Assembly (NCBI GenBank): GCA_039545355.1
Contig: BCJJ01000004.1
Location: forward strand, 930,001-994,000
Direction: 5' to 3'
Source: Trichosporon coremiiforme
Lineage: Eukaryota > Basidiomycota > Tremellomycetes > Trichosporonales > Trichosporonaceae
Length of the DNA: 64,000 nt
The notes beneath the pieces were generated by a model. That model saw only the letters and a program-made list of their open reading frames with translations, made no database searches and was not told where the DNA came from. A program made the position numbers and the translations under genes. Position 1 is the stretch's first letter. Each line of letters begins with the position of its first letter. Positions 22,399-32,989 of the stretch are shown here, one piece after another.

Positions 22399-25300
22399 AT
22401 GAAGTTTGGGAGGTGAGTGAGACTTGCAATCGAAGCACAGGGGACATCGCAGAAGTCACCGACTGTGCGCCGCGGACGTGTGCTGCGGTTCTGCGTGCCC
22501 AATATAGTTTCCACGCCCCAGGCCTCGACCACGACCACTCCTTGCACGCCGCCCTCCCTTCACATCACACTCCCGCGCCCAGCCCTCGCTGACCGCAGGT
22601 ATCTCGAGGAGAACGCGACGCCCGAGTGGAAACGGGCGTACATCGATTACCGCGGCGCAAAGAAGGACATCAAGCGTGCCGTCGCCTCGCGAGAAAACCA
22701 GGCCACTCAGGAAAACAATGACTTCTCGTCCGAGGAGGACGATGCCGACAATGGCCCCTCGGCCAAGCCCCGCAGCCCCAACTCGCCCTCGGCGCTGACA
22801 AGGATCATCTCTGGATCCCCCAGGACGCCCAACACGGCCAGGAGCGGCAAGACGCCCCGCACGGGGCCGAGCCCGCTGAGCCCAAGACCGAAACGATCGG
22901 TCGGCAAGTCGCCGGGGCAGAGTGGAACGAGAGTGAGTTCAGCCGACGGTCGAGGGCCGATCCAAGTGAAGGCACGTTCGTTCATCTGGAATGGAGGGTC
23001 TGGAATATCATCGACTCTCCGTCCCGGACTCCCGAGATCGACGAGACCGATCGTATGGACGAGATGGACATCACGCTGACCCACAGCCGAGCTCAGGCTA
23101 CGGTGCTACCGGCACGTCGCCGCCCCTGGACGACAACGGGGTGCAGTTCCCGCCGCCGCTCGACCTCGGCGAGCCCGGCATCCCCCCGTCGCCGGACCTC
23201 AAATCGGCGCAGCAGAGCGCGTTCCTCGAGCCCAGCGATCTGAACAAGGAGCGGCTGAAGGGGCGAGTCGACACGGCGCGGGGCGCCAGTGGTGCCACCA
23301 GCGGGGCGACGAGCGGTGCTGCTAGCGGGGCAACCAGCGGCACGGCGAGCGGAACCGCCAGCGCCGGCAAGTCCCCCGCCATGATGTCCGTCCCCGAGAC
23401 GCCGGCCGAGGGCGAGGAGCGCGGCACGTCTAGCGAGGGCGGCCCGTCTTCGCCTGACGCACCCGACACCCCTCTGACCCACAGCAGCCGGAAACACGGC
23501 CACACGAAGGGCTCGCCAAGCAAGTTCTCCTTCATTGCCAAGTCACCCAAGACGCATGCGTCCGTCGGCGTGTCGCAGGGCTCGACGGCCGATGCGCCGA
23601 GCGGAAAGAAGTCGCTCCGTAAGTCCCTCTTACTCTTCACGCAATGCCTAACCCGTTTTAGGCAACATGAAGCTCCCCTCGCCCAAGATCCAGCCCAAGC
23701 AGCCGCAATCGATGGACGAGCTGTACGCGACGCTGAACCCGGAGGAACGCGCCTTCTTCGACCACCTCGACAAGCAGCTGGACAAAGTGGAGACCTTCTA
23801 CAGCGCCCGAGAGCAGGAGGCGACGCGCCGCTTCTCGGAGCTTAAGGACCAGCTTAACGCGCTCGCGGAGCACAGGCGCATCTTCCACGAACAGTTCCCC
23901 GGCGGGCAGCACGAGTGGGAGTCCAAGGTCGGCCGCGTCACCAAGAACGCCCACGTGCCCATCCTCGCCAAGGCGGTCAAGCACCTGCACGGCCGCAATC
24001 CCTTCCACAACCATACCGACGACGAGAACGGGACAAATGGTGGAAATGGGAGCGGGGCTAGCAGCGCAAATGGAGCGAACGGTGCGGGCACGGCGCGCCG
24101 CAGGTCCCCCGCCGGCCCCGGTAGCAACGGCACGACGCCGAACGAGGGCACGGCGTACTCCACCGCCGTGAGCAGTGTGCGGCCCGAGAGCGGGAGCGGG
24201 AGCGATGCAGGCAGCAGCGGCGACAACGACCTTAGTGGTACGACTGCGGCGGGCTCGACGCGTGTGCTGCCGGGGAAGCCGAAACAGTTCGATCCCGAGC
24301 GCTACCAGAAGTACAAGAAGGAGCTGCGCACAGCCGTGGTGGAGTACTACCGTCAACTCGAGCTCATCAAGAACTACCGTATCCTGAACCTGACCGGGTT
24401 CCGGAAAGCACTGAAGAAGTTTGAGAAGGTCACGGGTATCCACTGCCTCGACCTGTACACTGACGAGCGGATCGCGCCGTGTTCCTTCAGCCGGGGGGAG
24501 CCAATCGACCAGCTCCTGAAACAGACCGAGGAGCTGTTCAGCGAACACTTTGAACATGGCGACTTCAAGAAGGCGCGCCAGAAGCTGCGCGGGCAGGACG
24601 CACACAGCACGCACTACCAGACGGTGTTCAGGAGCGGGACGTATATCGGCCTCGGGCTGCCGGCCGCCGTGCTCGCGATCGTGCAGAGCTTCCACCCCGA
24701 CGTGAGGCAGCAATTGCCACAGTGGGGAGCCCTGCTGTGCATGTACGGGGGGCTGTACCTGCCGGTCCTGTTCGGTATGCTGTTCGAGCTCAACCTCGAC
24801 GCCTGGGTCGAGGCGCGGATCAACTACGAGTTTGTGATGGAGCTGAACCGCCCGGTCCTCGACTATCGCAGCTATCTGGAAATCCCCGCGTTCATGTTCC
24901 TGACGCTGTCGTACTGCTTCTTCTTCAGCTTCTACTTCATCCACCTCCCGACCGTGGCACCGACGACATGGCCGCTCGCGTGGCTCGTGTTCGCGGTCGC
25001 CTTCTTCGTCAACCCGCTGCCGATCTGTCGCCGGCGCGCGCGCTACTGGCTCCTCCGCGTGCTCTTCCGCGTGATCACCCCAGGCATCTCGCGCGTGGAG
25101 TTCATAGCTTTCTTCATGGCCGACGAGCTCAACAGTCTGACCTACTCGATCCAGAACATCATGTTCATCGCGTGCTGTTTCGGCAAGCACTGGCCCGGCA
25201 ACGTGTCCGCCGTGTGTCCCATCGGCACGACGTGGCCTTATGCCCTGCTCGCGACGCTGGCGCCGCTGAGCCGATTGATCCAGTGTCTGAAGCGTTGGTA

Positions 25301-26241
25301 TGACTCGCGCCTGTGGATCCACCTCATCAACGCGGGCAAGTACTGCTCCACCATCATTGTCGCTTGGCTGTACATGAACTGGCGCGCTGGGGGGAGCGAC
25401 AAGTCCTCACCCGCTTTTGCGATGTGGATCCTCTTCGCGTGTCTCAACTCGATGTACACTAGTTCTTGGGATTTGGTCGTCGATTGGTCCCTCCTCCGAC
25501 CAGGCTTTAAAGGTCTCCGACCAGACCTCGCCTTCGGATGGCCAGGTTTCTACTACTTTGCCATGGTCACGAATGTCCTCATCCGGTTCATCTGGATCTG
25601 GTATATTCCCGAGATGAAGCGGCTGAGCAAGTTCCGCAGCTGGCTGTTTGCGCTGCTGGAGATGATGCGAAGGTGGCAGTGGAATTTCTGTAAGTTTGAT
25701 ATTGCCCTCACTTCCTCCCATATCTCTGTCTCTTCAGGCTTCGGGTACTGGCTTGGCTGTCTTGCTCGGCCAGCTTGGCCAGCATTCGAAGAGTGCCTGG
25801 GGCTTCAGGGTCCACGGGCTTAAATATTACATCCGCCACCACGTGTTTATCCCATCTTATCGGAACCTCCACCCGCTAACACCCCCACAGACCGTGTCGA
25901 GACCGAACACTTGTACGTATATTCTCTGCTTCTTCTTGGGGGTTCCAATTCTGACGTCTTCCAGGGGCAATGCCGATGCCTACCGAGTCACGAGGGAGAT
26001 CCCATTGCCGTACAGACGCACAGACCAGGACAGCGACGTCGAGGACGACTTCAAGCCCGCAAAGGACAGCAACCTCACGAAACTCCGCGCGCGCGTGCTT
26101 GGTCGTACGTCGACTGGACGTGGTGTCAATGCGCTCAACGTCGGCGCTAGGGGCCACGCGAGGCAGAGGGAGTATGAGGCTTCTAGGCCTGGCGATTTCC
26201 CCGCGCCTAGGGATAGCGAGGAGAGTGTGGAGAGTGTGTAG
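22399..26241 (+). CDS. SYG1: SPX-EXS phosphate transporter/exporter (SYG1/XPR1 family)
   Basis: An integral membrane protein of about 1,080 residues, expected to export or sense inorganic phosphate under inositol-pyrophosphate control. The SPX domain opens with MKFGRYLEENATPEWKRAY, where the first five residues are in a separate exon (intron 22413-22598). It continues after a long disordered Ser/Pro/Thr insert in LDKQLDKVETFYSARE and YRILNLTGFRKALKKFEK, which holds the Lys cluster that binds inositol polyphosphates in the family. Several hydrophobic segments and the EXS domain follow (MADELNSLTYSIQN, SSWDLVVDWSLL, FIWIWYIP). The last exons are recovered by splicing: WQWNF|YRVETEHL|GNADAYRVTREIPLPY, with introns of about 200 and 52 nt. 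A 12-bp coding repeat gives GATSG-type repeats near 23280-23360. Confidence 0.94.
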
Positions 26242-27152
26242 GCGGGCGAGCCGGCGCGACTCGGCGCGACTTGGCGCTGGGACTGGCTGCGAGACTGATG
26301 GAGGGTGGAGCGTTGAGGCTGTGCGGGGCGCGGGGAAGCGCGGGGGGAGAAGACTCCACGCATCGCGGCGTAGGTTCGTCCCGCGATACGTGTTGAGTCT
26401 TGAGGAGAGGTCCGAGTTAAGGACGATTAATGAACTTTCTGATCATGCCGTGAAACCAAGGTGTCGTGTTCTCTTCAGGTTTTGTTCCCTGTGCAAAGTG
26501 CCACATACAGTACAGTAAACCCCCCATTAGCATTTAGAATCCTTTCATTTTCCAAGTTTTAGAAATCAGCATCGATCCATTTTCCTATAGTCACATGCAT
26601 GAGCACATTACGAACTGGCTGGGGCTTGTGGGGGATGGTTTGGGAGGTGAGAGGAGGGGGGGGGGGGGGGGCAGCATACGGAGGGACAAGGGAGGGCGCG
26701 TGGGGTGGAGGATTGGCGGCGTCTACGTCAACTGTTCCTCACAGATTCTGAACATTCTCACATCTTGCCATCAGCATAGTCACCGTCATGCTCCGCCCAA
26801 GTCTGACTCTGGAACTGTCCCCGGCGTGAGTGGATCCGTGGCCGACCTTGCGAGATGGGGGGAAGGGGAGGCGGAACGCTTCAACTCCATTACTACCAGA
26901 TGACAACTGATCCCTCCCCGCTGCAAGTATGGCACCGGGCATCCCATCTTCTGGTCAACTCCTCAGTTGCACAGCGATTCACTCCACGTGCGCTTCCAAG
27001 TCACGCCGAGGGTCCGTCGCCTGAGCTACCTCCTTTGTCGTCGTTAAGCTGAACACCGGGCCGTATAGTGTTGGTCGTGAATACAGCGTCGGGGCCCTTC
27101 CATCCACCGAAACATCGATCACCGCACATCGACTTCATCCATAAACTTTGCA
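26242..27152. other. Spacer with a long G run
   Basis: About 0.9 kb between SYG1 and the intron-dense locus. It includes an uninterrupted run of 16 G at 26656-26671 and A/T-rich 3' flank of SYG1 around 26510-26560. I see no supported exon. If the downstream locus is a gene, its promoter and first exon should lie here. Confidence 0.4.
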
Positions 27153-27544
27153 GGTAAGCTGCGTCAACAACGGCATATGGAGCTGATTCCCAGCCCTCTT
27201 CAAGAAGGAAAGCGATGCCGAGATCGGCGAGTTGGTGTACACCAGTATTCTCCAACTGGTGCTCCCAGGTTCGCGGTCGTTCGCGGTCGCGCTCTTGCGA
27301 TGAGGGCGGGACAGAGGCATTGCTGTGAACCCTGTGACTCTAGCTGAGCCTCAGCTTGACGACGGTAGACTAAGGTGGAGGAGAAGGGGAAAGTCGAGGT
27401 GAGTTACAATGGCTGCGGAATCGGAGAGTAACTGACCCTACCAGTGCCCTCAGTTCTGAGCGCGATGCCCATGGTGGTGAGCTTACGCGTGGACGGCCGT
27501 AGCTGACCCACAGCTCGGTGCACTAGGAGTGGAAACTGAGGAGA

Positions 27545-27565
27545 GGGGGGGGGGGGGGGGGGGGG
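27545..27565 (+). repeat. Run of 21 G
   Basis: A pure G homopolymer inside a candidate exon of the intron-dense locus. Such a run would cause length instability in any reading frame and could form a G-quadruplex. Its length may also be an assembly or sequencing uncertainty. Confidence 0.9.
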
Positions 27566-29052
27566 TTCAGTTGCGTTTCACTTGCGGCAATATCTGCGAC
27601 GCAGTGGCTCCAAGTTATCTCAAGGAGAGGTATGAAGTAAGCTACCAGACACTTGAAGACCAGCTGATCCGCAGATCGCTCACACGGTACACGGTGGGTG
27701 TGAGGTGACGCAAGGTGAGCTACCATGGTGTTGAAACCGTAGCTGACTTGTGAAGACCTCCGACTCCACAACAGCCGGACCAAGCTTTCCGCGGCCAAGA
27801 ACAGTGGAAGATGGAAGTGAGCTTTGCTCATGCCTGAGACAGCTCTAGCTGACCTCCAGGTTGGTCCCGGTGGTGGCGAGTGTGGCGAGGGTCAATGTTG
27901 CGTGAGCCCGATATCATCTCCGTTGTAACTGACGTGTTCAGGGCGTAGGTATGCTGGTGGCTCATGCTTCACCCTCGTGTTTGTCAAGAGCACGGAGGTG
28001 TGGAGTGAGCTAAGTAGTTGACTTGGTCGTCTAGCTGACTCTCAGACCCCCTCGCCGTCGTATGCGTGGAGACTGGAGGGCACCGCGACGCGGAATCACG
28101 TTGGTGAGTGCAGATATTTCCATCCCTTGACCGACTTATCCAGTTGCATCTGTTGTCGACTCGCCTCGTCCTGGATCTCTCCAAGAAGACGGGGATAAGA
28201 AAGCTTAGGGGTTTATCGTGATGTCCAGCTAATCCACAGAGGTTGAATCTGGCAAGAGAGCATCAGTGAGTTTGCATGTCCCTAGAGAACTATCTTTCTA
28301 CAGCAGTGCGGCTTCATGGTGCGCACCGTCTCGACATCCAGGAGGGAAGGAGGTCGAGCAAGAGGTGAGCTCCCTGGTCGAGAAGGCCTCATAGCTGACT
28401 CCCAGATCTGCACTGTCCCGTTGATGTTCGGACCAGACGACGAGATACGCGGCCCGTCAGTTTTGTTCAAGCGCCCAAGGCTGTAGCTGACATGCAAGCA
28501 GACTCGCGACTCATGCTCGCGACCACTGGGGAGAACGAGGTAGGTAAAGCTAGATCGTCACGGCTATATTAGCTGAACAACAGGCCCGAACAGCGTCAAC
28601 GGCGTCAGTGTGGCGAAGAGAGCGTCAGTGAAGTTCACCTCTTTCCAGCAGTGGAGGTCTGGGCCGCGCTTTTTCCTAGACAGCTTAACCAGTTCCTAAA
28701 GAAGAGCAAGGGGTAAGCTTGTTTAACGGTGGTGTACGCTTTGGGTGTAGCTGACCAGAGCTATCTCTCCAGTCAACGTCGAGTGAGTAGAACAGAGAGC
28801 AGCTTGAGCTGAGGTGAGTTTCGATTGCTCTCAGGTACCCATTCACCTCCGCCATGCGGTATCATGACGCGTCTCGTTCTTGCTCTCTCAGGAGGAAATG
28901 AGGGCGGGGTAAGCTTGAAGCGTTTCATCGATCCCTACTCCCAGATTTTAAACAACCCCCCGACGTTCAGCACATGACGTGGATGAGAGTCAGTTCGCCG
29001 TACTCCGAAGACGAACAGACTTATCCGAGGTGCCGCCTCTCAAAGCAAGAAA

Positions 29053-29825
29053 GTAAGCTTGTCCAGGTAACTCCAGCTGAGTTTCAGCTTCAAACCTTCA
29101 TGTCGACGTCGAGTGTGACGATGAGGCAGAAGTAGGTGCTGAGTTCGCCGACCACTGCTACTGAAACTGACTTGCCCAGTGCTGCACCTGCATCAAAGCA
29201 GGAGGTAAGCTTCTCTCTCCTTTGGTCGCGTCAGCTGAGTCACAGCTTGACGACATCTTGACCTCACCGTGTGGGAGGCGCTGGAGGAGGTGAATGGTGA
29301 GTTGAACGCCACTTGTTATTGGAACTGATTATCGGCGACCGTTTCTTCAGGGTGGGGGGAAGGTAAGGTGGGGCGCGTCTGAAAGCACTAGCCGAGTCTC
29401 AGCTCTAGGACATCCTCTCCATGTCGAGTGTGGCGATGGCGGGCCATGTACACGGTGAGATGTCCGCCGTCGTGACTAAACTGACTTGCCGAGCCGTCTT
29501 TGCCTCCGAAAAGGAGGCAAGGCTCCGCACTCCTAGTCGTTCAGCTGAACCATAGCTTTACTATATCTCAATCTTGTTGACTATGTGGCGCTGGATGAGG
29601 TAGGCAGTGAGTTGAGCAGCACAGATCACCGGAGCTGACTGGTCCAGCAGATCCTACCTAAGGAGGTAAGCTGCCGCTGAGTTGTCCGGAAGCTCAGCGA
29701 CAGCTCTACAACTTCTCCTCGACGGCATATAGAGGAGATTCAGTGTCGAGCAAGACTGAGTTAAGAAGTAGGGAAGCTGGCTACAGGTCAGTTGGGGAAG
29801 CGCCGACACGAACTGACTTGCCCAG
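29053..29825 (+). repeat. Five degenerate tandem exon-intron units of about 155 bp
   Basis: Donors of one intron class (GTAAGC-like, after GGAG or GAAA) occur at 29053, 29204, 29363, 29517 and 29666, spaced 151, 159, 154 and 149 bp. The second intron class has donors at about 29132, 29297, 29455, 29607 and 29787. Each unit has the order: GTAAGC intron ending near CAGCTGAG-CACAG, an exon starting CTT or CTC with a GTCGAGTGTG-like core, a GTGAGT/GTAGGT intron ending in ACTGACTTGCCCAG-like sequence, then a short exon ending GGAG. The fourth copy has a GC donor (GGAG|GCAAGG). This shows tandem duplication of a unit with two introns, followed by decay. Confidence 0.7.
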
Positions 29826-29985
29826 TTCACATAGATACTGCGCGATGCGGCGCGACCCGATGGCCCACAAGATCATTGGCGTGAGGTATGCTGGTGCTCC
29901 TGATAAACTAGGGTCACAGGTTAAGTCGAACGAGTGGTGCCACAAACGAGGCCGTGAACTGTCGACCTCGCTGCAACCACGAATA

Positions 29986-31580
29986 ACTCATGCATATGCA
30001 TGTTTCTTGCTCTATAAACAGTTGTTCCACGTGCATGGGAGTCTTGGTAACCTATATACGAAGCATGGTGCACCTGGGATCAATACTTAATGTGTCCTCC
30101 ATTAGCAGAGATGGTGTCCTTGATCCTGTTAGGCATGGACATGATAAGTCGGTCGATCTCATTCTGATCATAGGTGTTCCAGAGCTCCGTAGCGGCAGCG
30201 AATAGCCCCTCCTGGGTGGTGGGACGAGGGTTGAGACGGGCCAGGCGGCGCTTGAGGTTGCTCCAAAGGTTCTCAATGGGGTTGAGGCAAGGAGAGCAGG
30301 GAGGGTGAGGCAGGAAGCGCATGCCAAGTTGCTCTGCCTTGCCACGGGTGGCCTTGGCTGTGTGGACGACAGCGTTGTCCTCTACAACCCAGGGCAAGCC
30401 ATAACCACGCCACTGAGTCTTGACACGCTTCCAGCAATCAAACAACTCCTTCTCAGTCACCTGGGTGCGATAGATGGCCGCATTGACTCCCTTGCGCTTG
30501 GAGGTCGACTGGGAGGTGTCAAACCACACCAGCTTCGACTTGCCGCCATACCAGATAGCCCCCCAGCACATAATCGACCCACAGCTCGATCTGGAGGTGT
30601 ACTGGATGTACCTGAGTGTCAGCACTCTTCCACAGCATGTAGAACGTCAGGAAAGACACTCACCGCTCATTGGCACGGTCAGAACCGATGGGGCGCGTCA
30701 CATATGCTCTGTGGAGCTGGTCAATGTAGAGAGGGACCTCGTCACAGAAGATCACCTTCCTCCACTCTTGGAAGAGTCGCTGCTGCTCAAGAGCATAAGC
30801 GAGACGCTTCTCCTTGTGAAGGGGGCTTAGATACGGCCGCACAAGAGCCACAAAGCGGCCATAACCAAGCTGGCGACGTGCACGGCGCAGAGTCATGAGA
30901 GAGAGGACAATGTCTCTGTCTGCAAGAGTGTCCAACACCTCACGATTGCTGGCGAAGGGCTGAGCCTCAAAGACCTCGTAGATCGCTCTGAGGTTGTCGG
31001 GAGTGAGCTTGGTGTGGCTGCGGGGGATGCGGATCCCCTGGACAGGGTTCAGAACAGCCAGAGCAGGTGGAATGAGAGCCTGGAGGCGAGCTAACATCAC
31101 ACAGTAACCCACAGTGCTCTTGGCGACGTTGTACTCCCAGGCGACAGAGGAATAGCTGCGGTAGCGAGCCAAGGACGCAATCTTGGCGCGGCGGCGAGGT
31201 GTGAGGCAAGGGCGAGGCATAGCTGCAAGTTCTGATGAGGTAGAGCTGTTGTGGAAGAGAAGTGGCACTCAAGGAGGCTTATATGCCACAAAGATGGACA
31301 GTCGGACGGACTCCGCTGCCGATATGCATGGTTTCGACTCAATTCTTGGATTTTCCAAAAGCCCAGCTTCGGAGCTTGATACATGAAAGATTTGGGGCAA
31401 GCACAGGCCTCGGTGGCTGAGATCTAGGGCGATAAGGAGGGTGGTGACATGCAGCTTTATTGTGGTGGTGTGGTGGCCAGTATGCACGGTGCGCTCTGCA
31501 GCTCCATTTGTCCGAGCTGCCAAGCATTCCTTTCGGCTCTACGCGGAGTTTCTAGGCATAAAGAGTACCGTTGCATGAGT
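29986..31580 (-). mobile_element. Tc1/mariner-type DNA transposon
   Basis: The element is bounded by ACTCATGCA at 29986-29994 and its inverted copy TGCATGAGT at 31572-31580. Each is flanked outside by TA (29984-29985 and 31581-31582), the standard target duplication of this superfamily. Similarity between the ends continues imperfectly inward for about 35 bp (CTATAAAC versus CTAGAAAC). A single transposase gene fills the middle on the minus strand. The length is about 1.6 kb. Intron-like sequence of the same type continues on both sides (29881-29919 and 31810-31847), so the element was inserted into the intron-dense locus. Confidence 0.85.
30080..31220 (-). CDS. Tc1/mariner (IS630 superfamily) DDE transposase
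   Basis: Cuts and pastes the surrounding element. The spliced protein is 362 residues, with one 52-nt intron (30612-30663) joined in frame as ANER|YIQYTS. The N-terminus MPRPCLTPRRRAKIASLARY has the helix-turn-helix type expected for binding the terminal repeats. The catalytic triad is visible: Asp in VIFCDEVPLYID, Asp in WVVEDNAVVHTAKA and Glu in CLNPIENLWSNLKRR, with 34 residues between the last two (DD34E). There is no internal stop and all catalytic residues are present, so it could be active. An in-frame upstream Met at 31268 would add 16 residues; the start at 31220 precedes the conserved region directly. Confidence 0.92.
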
Positions 31581-31809
31581 TATGGATCAGAACATGAGCC
31601 ACGGCGAGGTTGACGATGACGGGACCGTGCGCATCCGTTCGACTTAACCTGTGACCCTAGTTTACCCGCTTACCCACAGCTCTGCGGATGAAACCAGCTG
31701 CAGTAAGCGTGCTTCATCAGACGGGGCATGGTGATTTAGAAGGGATACCCCCAAACTGTCACGTTCTCTGTGTGTCTTGCAACCTTTCGTTTGAGGAAAC
31801 GAATAGGCG

Positions 31810-32022
31810 GTAAACTGGTGTTCCGGACGATGCAAGCTGACGTTCAGCAACTGAGAGTGGTTTTCTGTGGGTGTGGGTGCAAGACGGAGGAATGGTGAGT
31901 TGATGATAGGGCGACGATAGCTCACATGCCCAGTCATCAGCGAGTGTCCCTCTTCGTGTTCTCTCGTGCGCCAGACTGTGGTAAGCTTGGCAGCGAGATG
32001 AGATACCTCAGCTGATCTTCAG
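31810..32022 (+). pseudogene. Intron-saturated cryptic locus, right segment beyond the transposon
   Basis: Three further intron-like intervals resume right of the transposon: 31810-31847 (GTAAAC...GCTGACGTTCAG), 31895-31933 (GTGAGT...ATGCCCAG) and 31981-32022 (GTAAGCTTGG...GCTGATCTTCAG). Each is 38-42 nt with exons of 47 nt between them, matching the left segment in style, including the GTAAGCTT donor that recurs there. This supports one locus split by the insertion. The last visible 3' splice site is only about 115 bp from the 3' end of the AhpD-fold gene, which faces it. Confidence 0.45.
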
Positions 32023-32138
32023 TCACCGGGGGAGATCAGCAGAGTCAGTCAGATACATCTTCTATGAATAAGCAATGCTCTAGTGACGGTGGGTAGCGTA
32101 GGGCGACGCTGACAGCTCCTGAGACGAGGCACACGTAC

Positions 32139-32989
32139 TCAACTCCTCAGCACCGTATTGACAATGTCGTCCGCCGTCGCAAGAATCCACATACACCCCT
32201 CATCGCTCTGCAGCCACTTGCAGCCCTTCACCGTCCCGTCGTCCTTGGCCGCCTTCAGCCCATACACGTGGCTCGTGACCTGCAGTCCGACACCCGTGAC
32301 GGCTCTCAGCGCCGCAATAGCAATGACACTGGTGAGCACGCGTCCGAGACGGAACTGCCCCTCGGCTGCTGGCGGGTCGGTCAGGAGCGGCCCGTAGTGC
32401 GACCTGAGAATGTAGTCGGCCAGATCGGGGTGGAAGGCGGACAACTTCTCAATAAGCGTATCGGCGTGCACGCCGTAGATGTCCTTCCAGAGAGTGAGGC
32501 CGTCTTCCCTTGACAGCTCAGTGCGTGTCGGATCGGACTCGAGGCCGTCCTTCACAGCGTACGAGAGATGGTTGTACAGCGCGCCGAGGTTGTTGATCGA
32601 CTGTGGGTCAGCATACTCCAATTCTCCAGCTGTGAGGTCCACTTACTCTCGGAACGCCCCCGAAGGAGATACACTTCAGGCCCACTTCCCGGATCGCCTG
32701 GCGTCAGTACTTTCTCTACGACAGAGGAACTCACAGAGGCAACAAGTACCTGGTCCTTCACTGTCTCGCCCTTCGCAAACTCGTACAGGTGACACAGCGT
32801 CTCGCTCGAGTTGATCGTGAGCAGCACAGCGGCCGCGAGACAGAGCCACGTCTCCCGTCCGACGTGAGGGTTCGAGCTCAGCCTCGCGAACAGCGCTTCC
32901 GTCACCTCTGGCGAGGGGGCGGGGACGTCGCCTCCCTTTGCGGCTGGGTCGGCGATCAGCGCCTTGAGTTCCGGGCTCAGCTTGGACAT
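32139..32989 (-). CDS. AhpD-like fold protein (carboxymuconolactone decarboxylase superfamily), uncharacterised
   Basis: A 255-residue protein in three exons with introns of 37 nt (32698-32734) and 46 nt (32601-32646). The segment SAIREVGLKCISFGGVPRS followed by INNLGALYNHL resembles the core helices of fungal AhpD-like proteins, and SHVYGLKAAKD near the C-terminus fits the second helical part. Only one Cys is present in the core (KCISFGG). The CxxC peroxidatic pair of true AhpD is missing, so alkyl-hydroperoxidase activity is doubtful. There is no clear targeting signal. The family assignment is by motif resemblance and is moderate; the gene model is solid because all three exons join in one frame. 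Confidence 0.7.

Larger units (their letters stand above)
27153..29919 (+). pseudogene. Intron-saturated cryptic locus, left segment (unrecognised gene or gene remnant)
   Basis: On the plus strand this 2.8-kb stretch contains about 24 intron-like intervals, each mostly 35-55 nt, with GTGAGT/GTGAGC/GTAAGC donors, CTGAC-type branch sites and AG ends. Examples are 27153-27193, 27399-27444, 27477-27513, 27715-27755, 27817-27859, 28005-28045, 28104-28143, 28365-28405, 28540-28583, 29204-29245, 29363-29402, 29666-29703, 29787-29825 and 29881-29919. Exons between them are about 25-130 nt, so no long contiguous open frame exists. The interval 28584-28712, bounded by splice sites, has 43 open codons containing VHLFPAVEVWAALFP. 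Joining 27675-28103 stays open across five exons if the AG at 27947-27948 ends the fourth intron. I could not obtain one continuous frame: there is a one-base conflict after 28103 and a GA instead of GT donor near 28194. No family is recognised. It may be a decayed gene, a non-coding spliced transcript, or a real protein gene that I mis-spliced. Confidence 0.5.

Noticed and set aside
23658..25322. 554-codon open frame antisense to SYG1
   Set aside because: Overlaps the SPX-EXS exon completely and has no recognisable motif.
27153..29919. snoRNA host gene reading of the intron-dense locus
   Set aside because: Its introns are mostly 35-55 nt, too short to hold normal box C/D or H/ACA snoRNAs, and no C/D box pairs were evident.
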